Source of the DNA: Lachnospiraceae bacterium
GTDB taxonomy: Bacteria > Bacillota > Clostridia > Lachnospirales > Lachnospiraceae
NCBI GenBank assembly: GCA_015057405.1
Contig: SVEK01000004.1
Location: 1 to 64,000, forward strand
Reading direction: 5' to 3'
Length of the DNA: 64,000 nucleotides
Shown one piece after another: positions 29,847-40,371 of this stretch. The position numbers were made by a program, and so were the translations under genes. The notes under the pieces are model-generated. The model did no database searches, was not told where the DNA came from, and saw nothing but the letters and a program-made list of their open reading frames with translations. The number at the start of each line of letters is the position of its first letter. Position 1 is the stretch's first letter.

Positions 29847-30322
29847 GAGTCCGCAACCTCCTTATTTGCCTCTTCATTAAATCTTTCCATTGAACATTCA
29901 CTTAAATTATGGTAAATCTTTTCCAGATATTTCCCGAACGAATCAATATCAGATTCACTAAATCCCAAAAACATAACATCATCAAGCTTATCAAATATTA
30001 TTTTGCTCTTTTGTAAAACCGCTCTGCCACTATCGGTTATCTCTAACACATTATATCTGCAGTCATTTTCTTTAATATACCGGACAACATATCCTGACTT
30101 AATCAGTTTTTTAATACTGTTAGTCATCGTAGCTCCTGAAACCTGAAGCATATTAGCAAGTTCTTTCTGACTTGCTCCCGGCGACTTGACCAGTTCCATA
30201 AGTATTCGGTGTTGTGCCGGATATAAATTAATACTATTACCCGTAAGACTTTGTTCTAGAATGCATCTGCGTTTGTGAACAACCGTTAACAACCGTCTGG
30301 TTGTTTCCAGAAATTTATTCAT
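29843..30322 (-). CDS. MarR family transcriptional regulator
   Basis: wHTH (LVKSPGASQKELANMLQVSGATMTNSIKKLIKSGYVVR); 4-nt overlap with the ABC gene. Confidence 0.93.
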   Translation of the reverse strand: MNKFLETTRRLLTVVHKRRCILEQSLTGNSINLYPAQHRILMELVKSPGASQKELANMLQVSGATMTNSIKKLIKSGYVVRYIKENDCRYNVLEITDSGRAVLQKSKIIFDKLDDVMFLGFSESDIDSFGKYLEKIYHNLSECSMERFNEEANKEVADS

Positions 30323-30369
30323 AATATATTCCTTTCATATACATACACTACTTGCAAAAGAAAAAAACC

Positions 30370-30402
30370 AATAATTAACAGGTTAATTATTAGTCTGCTA
30401 AT
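30370..30402. promoter_or_regulatory. Two overlapping palindromes, candidate MarR operators
   Basis: Perfect inverted repeat AATAATTAAC-AG-GTTAATTATT (30370-30391) overlapping ATTAG-TCTG-CTAAT (30389-30402), ~48 nt upstream of the marR start. Confidence 0.65.
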
Positions 30403-30490
30403 CAACTGATTCAAAATTATAACACAATAGGATTATATTTCAAGTCACAAATCAATAAACAATTAAACAAAGTCTCTGTATATATAAAAT

Positions 30491-30590
30491 AGAATCTCGC
30501 CTGCGAGATTCTCCGCCTGCGGCGGGTTGGGTTGCATTAGCAACATTTTCCTCTCCGCCGCAGTGCGATCCTTAGCGGAGCGTTGTTAAT
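30491..30590. other. GC-rich multi-hairpin intergenic element (repeat or structured RNA candidate)
   Basis: AGAATCTCGC-CT-GCGAGATTCT palindrome; CTGCGGCGG paired with CCGCCGCAG; internal GTTGC-ATTA-GCAAC; outer CTCCGC/GCGGAG. Confidence 0.6.
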
Positions 30591-30610
30591 TTATAAGAAA
30601 GTAACAAAAA

Positions 30611-30641
30611 TGTCCTTATGTGCATATAGCACATAAGGACA
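30611..30641 (-). terminator. Rho-independent terminator of NUDIX gene
   Basis: 13-bp perfect stem TGTCCTTATGTGC-(5 nt)-GCACATAAGGACA followed on the minus strand by TTTTTG. Confidence 0.85.
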
Positions 30642-30661
30642 CTACCTTTGCTGTTATTGTG

Positions 30662-31114
30662 TTAGAAATACTTTCTGCAACCCCAGAGATTACTCTTTTT
30701 CAAATCAAGATATTCTGCATACGCTTTTTCTAATATCTGTTTTTCATTAACAAACTTAAGTAAATGATATGCTTCATGATACTTGTAAAATCCAGAGTCC
30801 ACAAAAAATTCCTCGCGTTGTGGTTTGCTGTAGTAACTGTCAGCCATCATAAGATACCAATGAACATCCTTCACAACTGTATCGTTCTGAGCGCTGAACG
30901 TATACTGGCTTTTACCAACATACTTGATAATTGATGCATCTGCACCTGATTCTTCCTTGACTTCACGGAGCGCCGTTTCCTTATACTCCTCGCCTTCTTC
31001 TACAGTGCCTTTCGGCAATACCCAGCCTTCGTACCTGTTTCTGTAATTCTTATACAGTAACAACACCTTGCCTCGGAATATAACCACACCACCACAGCTT
31101 GTTGCTTCAATCAT
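30662..31114 (-). CDS. NUDIX hydrolase
   Basis: Nudix box GTVEEGEEYKETALREVKEESGA; start at MIEATSCGGVV with AGGGGG SD. Confidence 0.92.
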   Translation of the reverse strand: MIEATSCGGVVIFRGKVLLLYKNYRNRYEGWVLPKGTVEEGEEYKETALREVKEESGADASIIKYVGKSQYTFSAQNDTVVKDVHWYLMMADSYYSKPQREEFFVDSGFYKYHEAYHLLKFVNEKQILEKAYAEYLDLKKSNLWGCRKYF

Positions 31115-31257
31115 TGCAATTCCCCCTGTTAGAGTTATCTTTCGACAACTTTTGGTGTGTATCAAAAAACTAGATAACATTATACCACATTTTGCAAAAA
31201 CATTTCAAGTTATTTATTGTCCGAGACACAATTTTAAAAAACCGCAGTTATTTCCCA

Positions 31258-33195
31258 TTACTTGGTTTCATCCGGTGTTTCCGTTTCACCCGGAGTTTCA
31301 ATCTCAGTAATAGGTTCATATACTGTAAGTACTACTTTACTAAGCACAAGATTTCCAATTGTTGAATTGTAACTTGGAGCTTTAATCATAAGGGCATCAC
31401 TTGTTCCGTCACTTACGTAACCATCGTCTCCGGCTTTATCAGGGCCGTTAGCTTTAAATGCTCCGTTGTAAACAAACTTACCATCTTCAGCCTTAATCTC
31501 ACCATAGGTTATTGATAACGGATTTGAAACTGTTACAGGGCTATCTCCTAAACGTTTCTTATCGTTACTATCAACAAGCCATGTTCTGAATACAGTTGAA
31601 CTATCTGACATTTCAGTTGTACCTGTTGATGCATCTCCTTCTGCATCTTCATCAACTACAGGAACTGTATATGTACCTTCGATTCTTACTGCTGCCTTTT
31701 CTCCCATATAAACCTTAAGACCCTCAGGGAAGTAAATAACTATATTATTCGCAGTTTCACAATATACAAGACCATTTTCACTGTCGTATCTTGCCTTAGT
31801 ATTCATAATACCGTCACTGGCTTTACGATTACCTATTGGCTCATCAATAACATTACCATCCTTATCCTTATAAATAATCGTAATCTTACCTTCATCATCT
31901 ACTTCTGTGTAACGTTTTGATACTACTTCATTATTCTCATCATAGTATGCAACATATTCTTTACCGTCCTCATCAATTTCTTTTATTGAGAACTGGTCCG
32001 GAAGCTGCATGTTAGTACTTGCAGGGTTAGAGAAATCAAGGTCAATTTCCTTAGGTCTTCTCTTAATTCCATACTGGCATTCGCCAAATACTAATGTTGA
32101 TTCGTATGGGGTTTTTGATCCTTCAGCAATATTTGCAAACAAGTTCCATGTTCCGTTTTTCTCTCCATCTGCTGCATCGTTAATCTGAATTTCGATACCT
32201 GCAAACTTCTCTTCAACAGGAGCCTCGTGAAGTTTAATAGAATACTCTACTGCATATCCTTTATCAGTTTTGCCAATGGCAGTCTTAACATCATCTTTCT
32301 CGCCATCCCACTGATTTTTGTCTGTAAAATCTCCAACTTTGTCTGCTTCAAAATCGAGAACAGTACGATAGTTGAACTCATTCTTTTTCTTTTCAGCACC
32401 CCACTCTTCTTTGTTATTGTATTCATCAAAGAAAAGATCTACCATATCCTGATTGGAAACCTCAGATGCTGTAGTATCAATCTGAGAATCTTCTGCCTCT
32501 ACAAGTATGTACATATATGATTCTGTCCACATAACCTTTGCATATGCATTAGAAGTTTGCGCTGTTTTTCCTTCTTCACCCTTCCAATAGCTGATTGGCA
32601 TCTTTTCAACAAAATCCCATGCCAACTCTACATTACCGTCAACTACAACATCAGTATAGGTTTTATATATCTGGCAATCTGCTGATGGTGTAGGCTTTGC
32701 AGTAGGTTTTGGTGTCTTAGTTGGACCCGGTGTATTAGTCGGTCCCGGTATATTAGTTGAAACTGCAGCTGTAGGTGCACCGGTTTGAATATCTGCTATA
32801 GGTGTTGCAGTTGAGTTAACTCCCGGAGTTGTTGTAACATCTGTCGATGTATTATTCTTTTTCTTAACACTAACATTACACGTAAGTTTCTTTGTTTTCT
32901 TACCAAGCTTAAATACAGCTGTAATTTTAGCATTTCCCGGCTTTTCGCCTTTGATAGTTACATAATTTTTCTTGGTCTTTTTCTTAACAATTGACGCAAT
33001 CTTTTTCTTGTTTGTCTTCCATGTCACCTTAGTTTTTTTACTAAGATTTTTAACTGTAACTTTGGCAGTTGTACCTACCTTAACATTAACTTTAGACTTG
33101 CTAAGCTTTGGCTTCTTAGCTGCGTCTGCTTCTGCGCCTGTTAACACAGACACTACCATTGCTGCACATAATACAGCAGAAACTAATTTTTTCAT
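31258..33195 (-). CDS. Secreted Ig-like (BIG2-type) / CBM9-like carbohydrate-binding protein
   Basis: Signal peptide (MKKLVSAVLCAAMVVSVLTGAEADAA), Lys-rich Ig-like domain, PT-rich linker, CBM9-like region (VDGNVELAWDFVEKMPISYWKG...YVVEYSI-type core). Confidence 0.8.
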   Translation of the reverse strand: MKKLVSAVLCAAMVVSVLTGAEADAAKKPKLSKSKVNVKVGTTAKVTVKNLSKKTKVTWKTNKKKIASIVKKKTKKNYVTIKGEKPGNAKITAVFKLGKKTKKLTCNVSVKKKNNTSTDVTTTPGVNSTATPIADIQTGAPTAAVSTNIPGPTNTPGPTKTPKPTAKPTPSADCQIYKTYTDVVVDGNVELAWDFVEKMPISYWKGEEGKTAQTSNAYAKVMWTESYMYILVEAEDSQIDTTASEVSNQDMVDLFFDEYNNKEEWGAEKKKNEFNYRTVLDFEADKVGDFTDKNQWDGEKDDVKTAIGKTDKGYAVEYSIKLHEAPVEEKFAGIEIQINDAADGEKNGTWNLFANIAEGSKTPYESTLVFGECQYGIKRRPKEIDLDFSNPASTNMQLPDQFSIKEIDEDGKEYVAYYDENNEVVSKRYTEVDDEGKITIIYKDKDGNVIDEPIGNRKASDGIMNTKARYDSENGLVYCETANNIVIYFPEGLKVYMGEKAAVRIEGTYTVPVVDEDAEGDASTGTTEMSDSSTVFRTWLVDSNDKKRLGDSPVTVSNPLSITYGEIKAEDGKFVYNGAFKANGPDKAGDDGYVSDGTSDALMIKAPSYNSTIGNLVLSKVVLTVYEPITEIETPGETETPDETK

Positions 33196-33399
33196 TTGAT
33201 ACACTCCTTGTGAATTTTTATCGGATATATTATAACAGTTTATATCATCCAATTACATTGTCAAAACTCGCTCATTACTTTGCAATTATTATCTTCTTAT
33301 GGAATTATTCATTCCTTTAGAAATAATAACCTTTGCTTAATTCAAAAAGCCTTACATATACGGCAATAAATATCTTTATAAGGTTACCGGCTTAGCTTA

Positions 33400-36141
33400 C
33401 TAATTAAATGCGTTAACAAATGAATCATATCCCGGCTTCATATCATATATCGTATCTCCAAATAGCAATGGAAACTCATTCTTAACACTACTGTTTCCGC
33501 CTCTCCATGAAAATGCATCACATAACCCCCACCATGTAAAACCTTTTATTTTTCCGGTACGGTTCTGAATATCAATGAGGCCCCGGGTAAGGTCTCCGAT
33601 GTACTTTGATTGAATACTGTATCCGTTGGCCGCATCAGCATCTGTAGTAGTAATATCCAACTCTGTTATATGAACATCAAATCCCGCGTCAATAAAATTC
33701 TCAACTGTATTAAGATAGTTATCAACGGATGGGTATGTTACCGCAAGATGACTTTGCATACCAACGCCATCACATATTTTCTTGCCGGAATTAATATAAT
33801 TAATCATTTCAATGATATTGTCCTGACAATCAAAGTATGTATTAAAATCGTTGTAAACCAATGACACTTTTTTGTCTAATCCATATTCCTCAAGACAGTC
33901 ATAAGCAATTTCAAAAGCATATTTGATATATTCAGGTTTATTTTTAATATCCGAACGATTACCATATACCGCAGACCAGTTACCGTCGTTTTTTCCACCG
34001 GCAGGATCATACTCATTATTGTGCATATATTCATTGGCTACATCCCATGTATATACAACATCTTTGTAGGCTCCGTCAGAAACAGTATAAACATGATGCA
34101 TAACACTGCGTATAAACATTTCAAGTCTGGCATTCATTACTGCCTTGCTTACATATTTTCCGTTTCTGTTATAACCTTCTCTAAAGAATTGTTCCGGTGT
34201 CTGGGAGTGCCATACAAGGGTATGAGCTCTTACCTTTATTCCCGCATCTTTTGCAAGTTTTAATATGCCATCTATATTGTCAAAATTAAGCGTAGGAATT
34301 GTACTTTCTGTATATGAATCAGGGATTACATAATCCTCTGTATTCTTTTTTGCTTCCTCAGTACTAATAAGATTATTAACTCCAAGTATAGCATCAGGCT
34401 TCATTTCATTTTCCATGGTAATACTTGAATAATGCTTAGCAATATATTGAAGAGTCTTGTATTGTTTTAACTGACTGTAGGTAACACAGGAACCAAATTC
34501 GTTAAATACCGGTGTAACCATTTCTTTCATACTCGGAATATCAGGCACCGGATCACTTTTAATGAATTTGATTGATTTGATGGTAATGGAATAGTTATTA
34601 CCACTCTCCCATCCTCTTATTCTAAATCCAATTCCATACAAATCTCCTACACGGTCAACCCCTTCTATTTTGTCAAGGTCATATTCAATCGTAGTTAATT
34701 TTCCTGCCGTCTTTGAAGTATTAAACCATGAATCTGATAATGACATGGTATTACCCCACACATCAGGTTTTTCGGCCTTGTAAAATCCAATAGACATAGG
34801 CACGTCAGCAGAATCCGAAGATATCTCTAACACCATCTTCCCAAAGTGCGAAAGGTTAAGAGGTTCACCGGCTGTATTAGCCCACAAAACAAGTCCACCA
34901 CCACCATAACCCGGCTTTGCTACATATTTGACGCCTTCATCGGTGTATGTAATGTTATCCACTTCAATTTTACCATACTCATTATTTGAATTAATTGATA
35001 CATTCCATTCTGACTTTATATCGTCATATTGTATCTCTCCGTACCTTGAATGTGAAAATGTAACAGACGTAATAGTTACCGTTGCCGGATTCTTACTTAA
35101 CAAATCATTAGAAGAATTATTAAACAACAGGCACTTGTTCACAAACCAGGCATTAGTTTCGTTTCTCCCTTGTATGGTTGCAACGTATTCACCACTTTCT
35201 TTGTCCGCAAATAAACCGCCCCAAGCAACTACATCTTCTGAATTTTTATCATCATCACGCCACAATCCGCATCCGAATCCTGACGCCACATTCTTTGCAT
35301 CTTTGTATGTAATCGTTACCGTATCAAAATTATTCTCTACGACATTCTCCGGCAATATAAATGCAATACCGCTATACTGTTCCTTAACATTAATGGTAAC
35401 ACTTCCGTCATTACCCATCTCGAAAGAACTGTTCCCCTGAACCTTTACCGTATCCTGATTTAACTCCAGCGAATACGGTGCGGAATAATGATCAAGCATT
35501 CCTATCTCAGGTGGAACCGTAGCTGTTGGCACAGGTGTAGGACTAGGTTTCGGTGTTTGAGTCGGCTTCGGTGTTTGAGTCGGCTTCGGTGTTTGAGTCG
35601 GCTTCGGTGTCTCGGTTGGTTTTGGTGTCTGGGTTGGCGCTAATGTTGGTGCCAAGGTCGGAGCCGGTGTTAACGTAGGTGCTGATGTTATCTCAGGTAT
35701 GTCATCAGACTCCGGTGCTTTAGTAGACTCTCCATCCTGATTAATGTCCCGTATCGGAGTACTAACAGGATTATTATACTTATCCGGATTTTCCGTAGCT
35801 GTTCCTATAGGTGTTGCTGTTACTAACTTTACTTTTTTTACTTTTACTTTACACACAAGTTTTTTATTCTTTACCTTAGCAGTTACCTTTGTACTTCCCG
35901 GTTTTTTCCCTTTAACAACTCCTTTGGAAGATACTGTTGCCACCTTTTTATTGGTAGATTTCCATCTTATCTTTCCTTTAAAACCTAATACCTTAAGTCT
36001 GAATTTTTTTCCAACTTTAATTGAAATTCTTTTTTTATTAAGCTTTATCTTTTTAGCTGCACTGCCATTGTCTGTATTGCAAAATAACGAAGCAAGCAGT
36101 ATGAAACACATGATAATTGATAATAATCTTTTATTTTTCAT
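33400..36141 (-). CDS. Secreted multidomain endo-1,4-beta-xylanase (GH10)
   Basis: GH10 motifs: ITMENEMKPDAI, HTLVWHSQTPEQF, acid/base WDVANEYMHNN, nucleophile VHITELDITTTD, GFTWWGLCDAFSWR; N-terminal Ig-like domain, TPKPTQ linker, two CBM-like domains. Confidence 0.93.
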   Translation of the reverse strand: MKNKRLLSIIMCFILLASLFCNTDNGSAAKKIKLNKKRISIKVGKKFRLKVLGFKGKIRWKSTNKKVATVSSKGVVKGKKPGSTKVTAKVKNKKLVCKVKVKKVKLVTATPIGTATENPDKYNNPVSTPIRDINQDGESTKAPESDDIPEITSAPTLTPAPTLAPTLAPTQTPKPTETPKPTQTPKPTQTPKPTQTPKPSPTPVPTATVPPEIGMLDHYSAPYSLELNQDTVKVQGNSSFEMGNDGSVTINVKEQYSGIAFILPENVVENNFDTVTITYKDAKNVASGFGCGLWRDDDKNSEDVVAWGGLFADKESGEYVATIQGRNETNAWFVNKCLLFNNSSNDLLSKNPATVTITSVTFSHSRYGEIQYDDIKSEWNVSINSNNEYGKIEVDNITYTDEGVKYVAKPGYGGGGLVLWANTAGEPLNLSHFGKMVLEISSDSADVPMSIGFYKAEKPDVWGNTMSLSDSWFNTSKTAGKLTTIEYDLDKIEGVDRVGDLYGIGFRIRGWESGNNYSITIKSIKFIKSDPVPDIPSMKEMVTPVFNEFGSCVTYSQLKQYKTLQYIAKHYSSITMENEMKPDAILGVNNLISTEEAKKNTEDYVIPDSYTESTIPTLNFDNIDGILKLAKDAGIKVRAHTLVWHSQTPEQFFREGYNRNGKYVSKAVMNARLEMFIRSVMHHVYTVSDGAYKDVVYTWDVANEYMHNNEYDPAGGKNDGNWSAVYGNRSDIKNKPEYIKYAFEIAYDCLEEYGLDKKVSLVYNDFNTYFDCQDNIIEMINYINSGKKICDGVGMQSHLAVTYPSVDNYLNTVENFIDAGFDVHITELDITTTDADAANGYSIQSKYIGDLTRGLIDIQNRTGKIKGFTWWGLCDAFSWRGGNSSVKNEFPLLFGDTIYDMKPGYDSFVNAFN
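35551..35640 (-). repeat. 18-bp tandem repeats encoding Thr-Pro-Lys-Pro-Thr-Gln linker of GH10 protein
   Basis: CGGTGTTTGAGTCGGCTT x3 plus two diverged copies. Confidence 0.9.
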
Positions 36142-36394
36142 ACAATACGCCCTCCAACCAATAATTATTTTAACTCTGATACATCTCTTATTATAACACG
36201 TTTTCAACTGACATTTCACTATTTATTTTATTACTTTTTATCCTTTTTTTATTGTTTATGTATTTATTCTTTCTGTGTTTTTACTATTCCCCCACTGCAT
36301 TTTCTGCTACCATTATCGGATTTTTGCAAATGTATTACATTGGTAAAGATAAACTCTTTTTGTCACAAAGAACAAAAGATTTCATACAAAGCAA

Positions 36395-36427
36395 AACACC
36401 GATTAGTAATACAAACCAATCGGTGTT
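36395..36427 (-). terminator. Terminator of aconitase gene
   Basis: AACACCGATT ... AATCGGTGTT 10-bp inverted repeat, short minus-strand T-run, just downstream of the stop at 36473. Confidence 0.65.
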
Positions 36428-36472
36428 ATTATTATATTTGATACCAAAATATTAAATTGATTGTTGCTTATC

Positions 36473-38764
36473 TTATGCTCTGTTGTAGTTAATCAAACAA
36501 CCTTTAAGGATAATTTCTCTTTCATCATCCGTAAGATTACCAAGTGTAAATTCACATTCCACAAGTGAATCCTTAACTACATATGCCTTGATAACATCAA
36601 TATGATTCTTAACTGCATCTGCAATTCCCGGAATGAAAATGTAATCACCGTTAGCAAACGGAAGCTGTTTGTCATCTCCTGCATATACAAAAGGAAGCAT
36701 ACCCCAGTTAATAAGGTTTGAACGATATCTCTTGGTTGCATATTCATTGGCAATATTAGCAAGTCCGCCAAGTACCCTCTGACATGATGCAGCCTGCTCT
36801 CTTGCCGAACCGTCTCCCGGCTTAACTGCAAAAATTGTACTTCCGATACCTACAGTGTCAGGATTGATGTCTGCAAATCTGGAATCTGCTTTAATAACAT
36901 CGTAAGCCTTTCCAAACTCACTGTCACACACAGAACCACCTTCCTGTCTGTCTGTCTCAACAGTTCTTACTTCCTTTGCTCTGCCAACATATTCAGGATC
37001 CTTACGTGAAAGAGCAAATTCAGCAAGTCCAAGCGGATTAGAACGATATGATGATGTTTCACCGGACGGAATAAGCTCATCTGTTGTTGTTACAGGGTCG
37101 TGAATCTCTGACACTACCTTAAGCATAATATTGTCTGTAAGCTCTATCATTGACGGCCAGTCCTTAATGTTTGGTCCGAGCTTAATCTCAACAGAAGGAT
37201 CTGCAACACCTTTACTGTCAAATACTCTGTTTGCATATATTGTACTGTCAAAATGATATTTAGGTGAAGAATATTCCACATCAATATCTGTTGCTGCTGT
37301 AAGATATCCTTTATTAGCTGCAGTTGCCGCAATAGAACGGGCATCCATAAGAGCAACTGAAGATATCTGACCATTTTGCAACTTAGAACCTTCCCTGTTA
37401 GGGAAATTACGTGTTGAATGTCTGATACTGAATGCATTGTTTGCCGGAGTATCTCCTGCACCGAAACAAGGACCACAGAATGCCGTCTTAACAATTGCTC
37501 CTGTAGCAAGCAAATCAGCAAGGCAACCGTTCTTCGCAAGTTCCATATATATTGGTGTACTTGCAGGGTAAACACTTAATGTAAACTCATCAGAACCAAT
37601 ACTTTTTCCTTTAATAATATCAGCTGCTGCACATATATTTTCAAATCCACCGCCGGCGCAACCTGCAATGATTCCCTGCTCAACATACAACTTACCGTTT
37701 CTTACTTTATCTTTGAGAGAATACTCAACTTGTCCGTCAAGACTTACGAGTGCTTTCTTCTCACAATCGTCAAGAATATCCATAAGATTAGCATTAAGCT
37801 CTTCGATTGTATATGCATTACTTGGATGGAACGGCATTGCTATCATTGGCTTAACCTTACTAAGGTCTACATATATCATACCATCATAGTATGCAACCGC
37901 TTTAGGATTAAGTTCTTTATAATCAGCAGTTCTGCCATGAATACTATAAAAATCCTTTATCTCATCATCAGTCTTCCAAATAGAAGAAAGACAAGTTGTC
38001 TCAGTTGTCATAACATCAACACCAATTCTGAAATCAGCACTCAAAGATGCAACTCCCGGACCAACAAACTCCATTACTTTATTATTAACATATCCGTTGG
38101 CAAATACAGCCTTAATTATAGCAAGAGCCACGTCCTGCGGACCAACACCCTTAACAGGCTCACCTGTCATGTATACACCAATAACTCCCGGCATCTTAAT
38201 ATCATATGTCTGAGAAAGTAACTGCTTCACAAGCTCAGGTCCGCCTTCACCTACTGCCATTGTACCAAGAGCACCATATCTTGTATGACTGTCAGAACCA
38301 AGAATCATCTTACCGCCGCCTGCAAGCATCTCTCTTGCGTACTGGTGAATAACTGCCTGATGAGGAGGAACATAAACTCCGCCATATCTTTTAGCACATG
38401 AAAGACCAAATACATGGTCGTCTTCATTAATAGTGCCACCAACTGCGCACAAACTATTATGACAGTTTGTAAGTACATACGGAATCGGAAATTTCTCAAG
38501 TCCTGATGCTCTTGCAGTCTGAATTATTCCTACAAAAGTAATATCATGTGAAGTAAGTTTATCAAATTTAATCTGAAGCTCCTTCATATTACCGGATACA
38601 TTGTGCTCACTTAAAATAGAATACGCAATAGTTCCTTTCGCAGCATCCTCTTTGGAAATATCACTACCTGTTTCTGCTTTAATCTGTTCTAAGACCTGCG
38701 GATTATCTTCAATAACTCTATCTCCGTTAATAAGATAAGCTCCGCCTTTACTCAATGTTATCAT
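36473..38764 (-). CDS. acnA: Aconitate hydratase
   Basis: [58 protein letters not shown]. Confidence 0.88.
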   Translation of the reverse strand: MITLSKGGAYLINGDRVIEDNPQVLEQIKAETGSDISKEDAAKGTIAYSILSEHNVSGNMKELQIKFDKLTSHDITFVGIIQTARASGLEKFPIPYVLTNCHNSLCAVGGTINEDDHVFGLSCAKRYGGVYVPPHQAVIHQYAREMLAGGGKMILGSDSHTRYGALGTMAVGEGGPELVKQLLSQTYDIKMPGVIGVYMTGEPVKGVGPQDVALAIIKAVFANGYVNNKVMEFVGPGVASLSADFRIGVDVMTTETTCLSSIWKTDDEIKDFYSIHGRTADYKELNPKAVAYYDGMIYVDLSKVKPMIAMPFHPSNAYTIEELNANLMDILDDCEKKALVSLDGQVEYSLKDKVRNGKLYVEQGIIAGCAGGGFENICAAADIIKGKSIGSDEFTLSVYPASTPIYMELAKNGCLADLLATGAIVKTAFCGPCFGAGDTPANNAFSIRHSTRNFPNREGSKLQNGQISSVALMDARSIAATAANKGYLTAATDIDVEYSSPKYHFDSTIYANRVFDSKGVADPSVEIKLGPNIKDWPSMIELTDNIMLKVVSEIHDPVTTTDELIPSGETSSYRSNPLGLAEFALSRKDPEYVGRAKEVRTVETDRQEGGSVCDSEFGKAYDVIKADSRFADINPDTVGIGSTIFAVKPGDGSAREQAASCQRVLGGLANIANEYATKRYRSNLINWGMLPFVYAGDDKQLPFANGDYIFIPGIADAVKNHIDVIKAYVVKDSLVECEFTLGNLTDDEREIILKGCLINYNRA

Positions 38765-38988
38765 GACGTCCTCCTTTAAATATGTAAAAATGTACGATAA
38801 TTATTTACTCCGATGTAGTATACCATGTACATTTATTAAAATCAATGCAGTAAAGTAAATGTTTTTTTAGTTGAAAACAAATGTGAATAGGGGTATACTG
38901 TTGTAAATGTAGGGTTATCTATTTTTTTTTATTAACACCACGAAGTAATATGTAAGGAGAGACAAGCCGCAAGGCCTTATATTTATAT

Positions 38989-40371
38989 ATGAAAAATAAT
39001 AAATCAGACATTTTAACAGCAATTCTTACAACCACAACAGTATTAGTATTTATGCTAATGCTATATTTTGTGAAATTAGGTTCTATAAGCAATAAATATC
39101 CCCTGTACACAGGCATATTTATTGTTCTTATGTTGTTTATAATTACATCCGCATACCTGAAACAAAAAAATCATTTTACAAAAAAAGGCCGAAAAAAAAC
39201 AAATCACAAACAAAAGTATAATATAATTCTATTGGCCGTATGGATAATTACCGGTCTTTTTATGTTATACTCAGACATAATTGTTTTTAAAAAATACTGG
39301 TTGTTCAGTCTGATACTCTTGCTTTTATTCACTCCTCTGTTTATGATATTCAAACGTTTTTCTACTGACTACAGAGACAAGTTATGGCACTGGTATACTG
39401 CCGGCATAGAAATTGCATTTGTTATAGCTGCAGTAATGTGTTTCCTCTTTAGACCACAAATGGAAGGCTACCGCTATTGCGGCTTAACCATCAACCCTAA
39501 TGTATTTGCAAGATTTCTTCTTTCGGTGTGGATATGCCTTCTTTTCAGAATTAATGAAAATGTCCATAAAGTAGCTGATATGAAAAAATATATTCGAATC
39601 GGAATTGAAGGTGGTATGGTTTTATTTTTTATGTATGCAACAGGTTCAAGAACTTCATTTCTTGCTGTAGCAGTTATCTCCTTCATATGGTTTATTGTGC
39701 TTGTTTACTATTCAAGAAAAAACAACAAAATATTCCTGCGCCACCTAATACTTGCTATTGCAATTTCTATTCCGTCATTCGCAATGTCTCATATCGCTCT
39801 AAACACTATACCGGATATAGTTAACCGTCCCATTACATATGAAAATGACAAGTTATTTGTTTCAAACAACGACAACTGTACCATATGTTATGCTGCCGGT
39901 ACCGACCATATTGACAATACTATCCCGTCATCTGCTCAAGCAGGAGTATCTGCAATTGACCGCATAACTTCCATATTTGACGACAATACAACTCTTGACA
40001 CAATTCTTAACGGACGACTCGAAATATACAAACACTACATTGAAGACATTGATTACGAAGGCCATATAAAATACAGTAAAAAGTTTAACCACAAACGTGT
40101 ACCTCATGCTCACAACAGCTGGATACAGGTCGCTTATACTTATGGTTTATTAGCCGGGATTGCATATACTCTACTTACAATTCTTGCATTCATTTATTCC
40201 ATAAGATATCTTATAAAATTCAATAATAAAAGAAGCACTGCCGTGCTTCCATTACTTATTGTGATTGCATTTGGAATCACTTCTCTTACGGAGTGTCTTA
40301 TTCTTCCAATACAATCATTACTTGCTTTTTCCTTTTATTTTACTGTTGGTGAACTTATTAACTCCAAGTGA
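38989..40371 (+). CDS. O-antigen ligase-like (Wzy/WaaL) polytopic membrane protein
   Basis: Multi-TM protein with large loop ending VPHAHNSWIQVAYTYGLLAGIAY, typical of the Wzy_C family. Confidence 0.78.
   Translation: MKNNKSDILTAILTTTTVLVFMLMLYFVKLGSISNKYPLYTGIFIVLMLFIITSAYLKQKNHFTKKGRKKTNHKQKYNIILLAVWIITGLFMLYSDIIVFKKYWLFSLILLLLFTPLFMIFKRFSTDYRDKLWHWYTAGIEIAFVIAAVMCFLFRPQMEGYRYCGLTINPNVFARFLLSVWICLLFRINENVHKVADMKKYIRIGIEGGMVLFFMYATGSRTSFLAVAVISFIWFIVLVYYSRKNNKIFLRHLILAIAISIPSFAMSHIALNTIPDIVNRPITYENDKLFVSNNDNCTICYAAGTDHIDNTIPSSAQAGVSAIDRITSIFDDNTTLDTILNGRLEIYKHYIEDIDYEGHIKYSKKFNHKRVPHAHNSWIQVAYTYGLLAGIAYTLLTILAFIYSIRYLIKFNNKRSTAVLPLLIVIAFGITSLTECLILPIQSLLAFSFYFTVGELINSK

Noticed and set aside
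34928-35440. 170-aa plus-strand ORF
   Set aside because: Antisense to GH10 xylanase carbohydrate-binding region
35551-35640. Possible CRISPR-like repeats
   Set aside because: Contiguous 18-bp in-frame tandem repeats with no spacers, encoding a Pro/Thr linker
36577-36831. 84-aa minus-strand ORF within aconitase
   Set aside because: Alternate-frame ORF nested in a well-supported CDS, no independent signals
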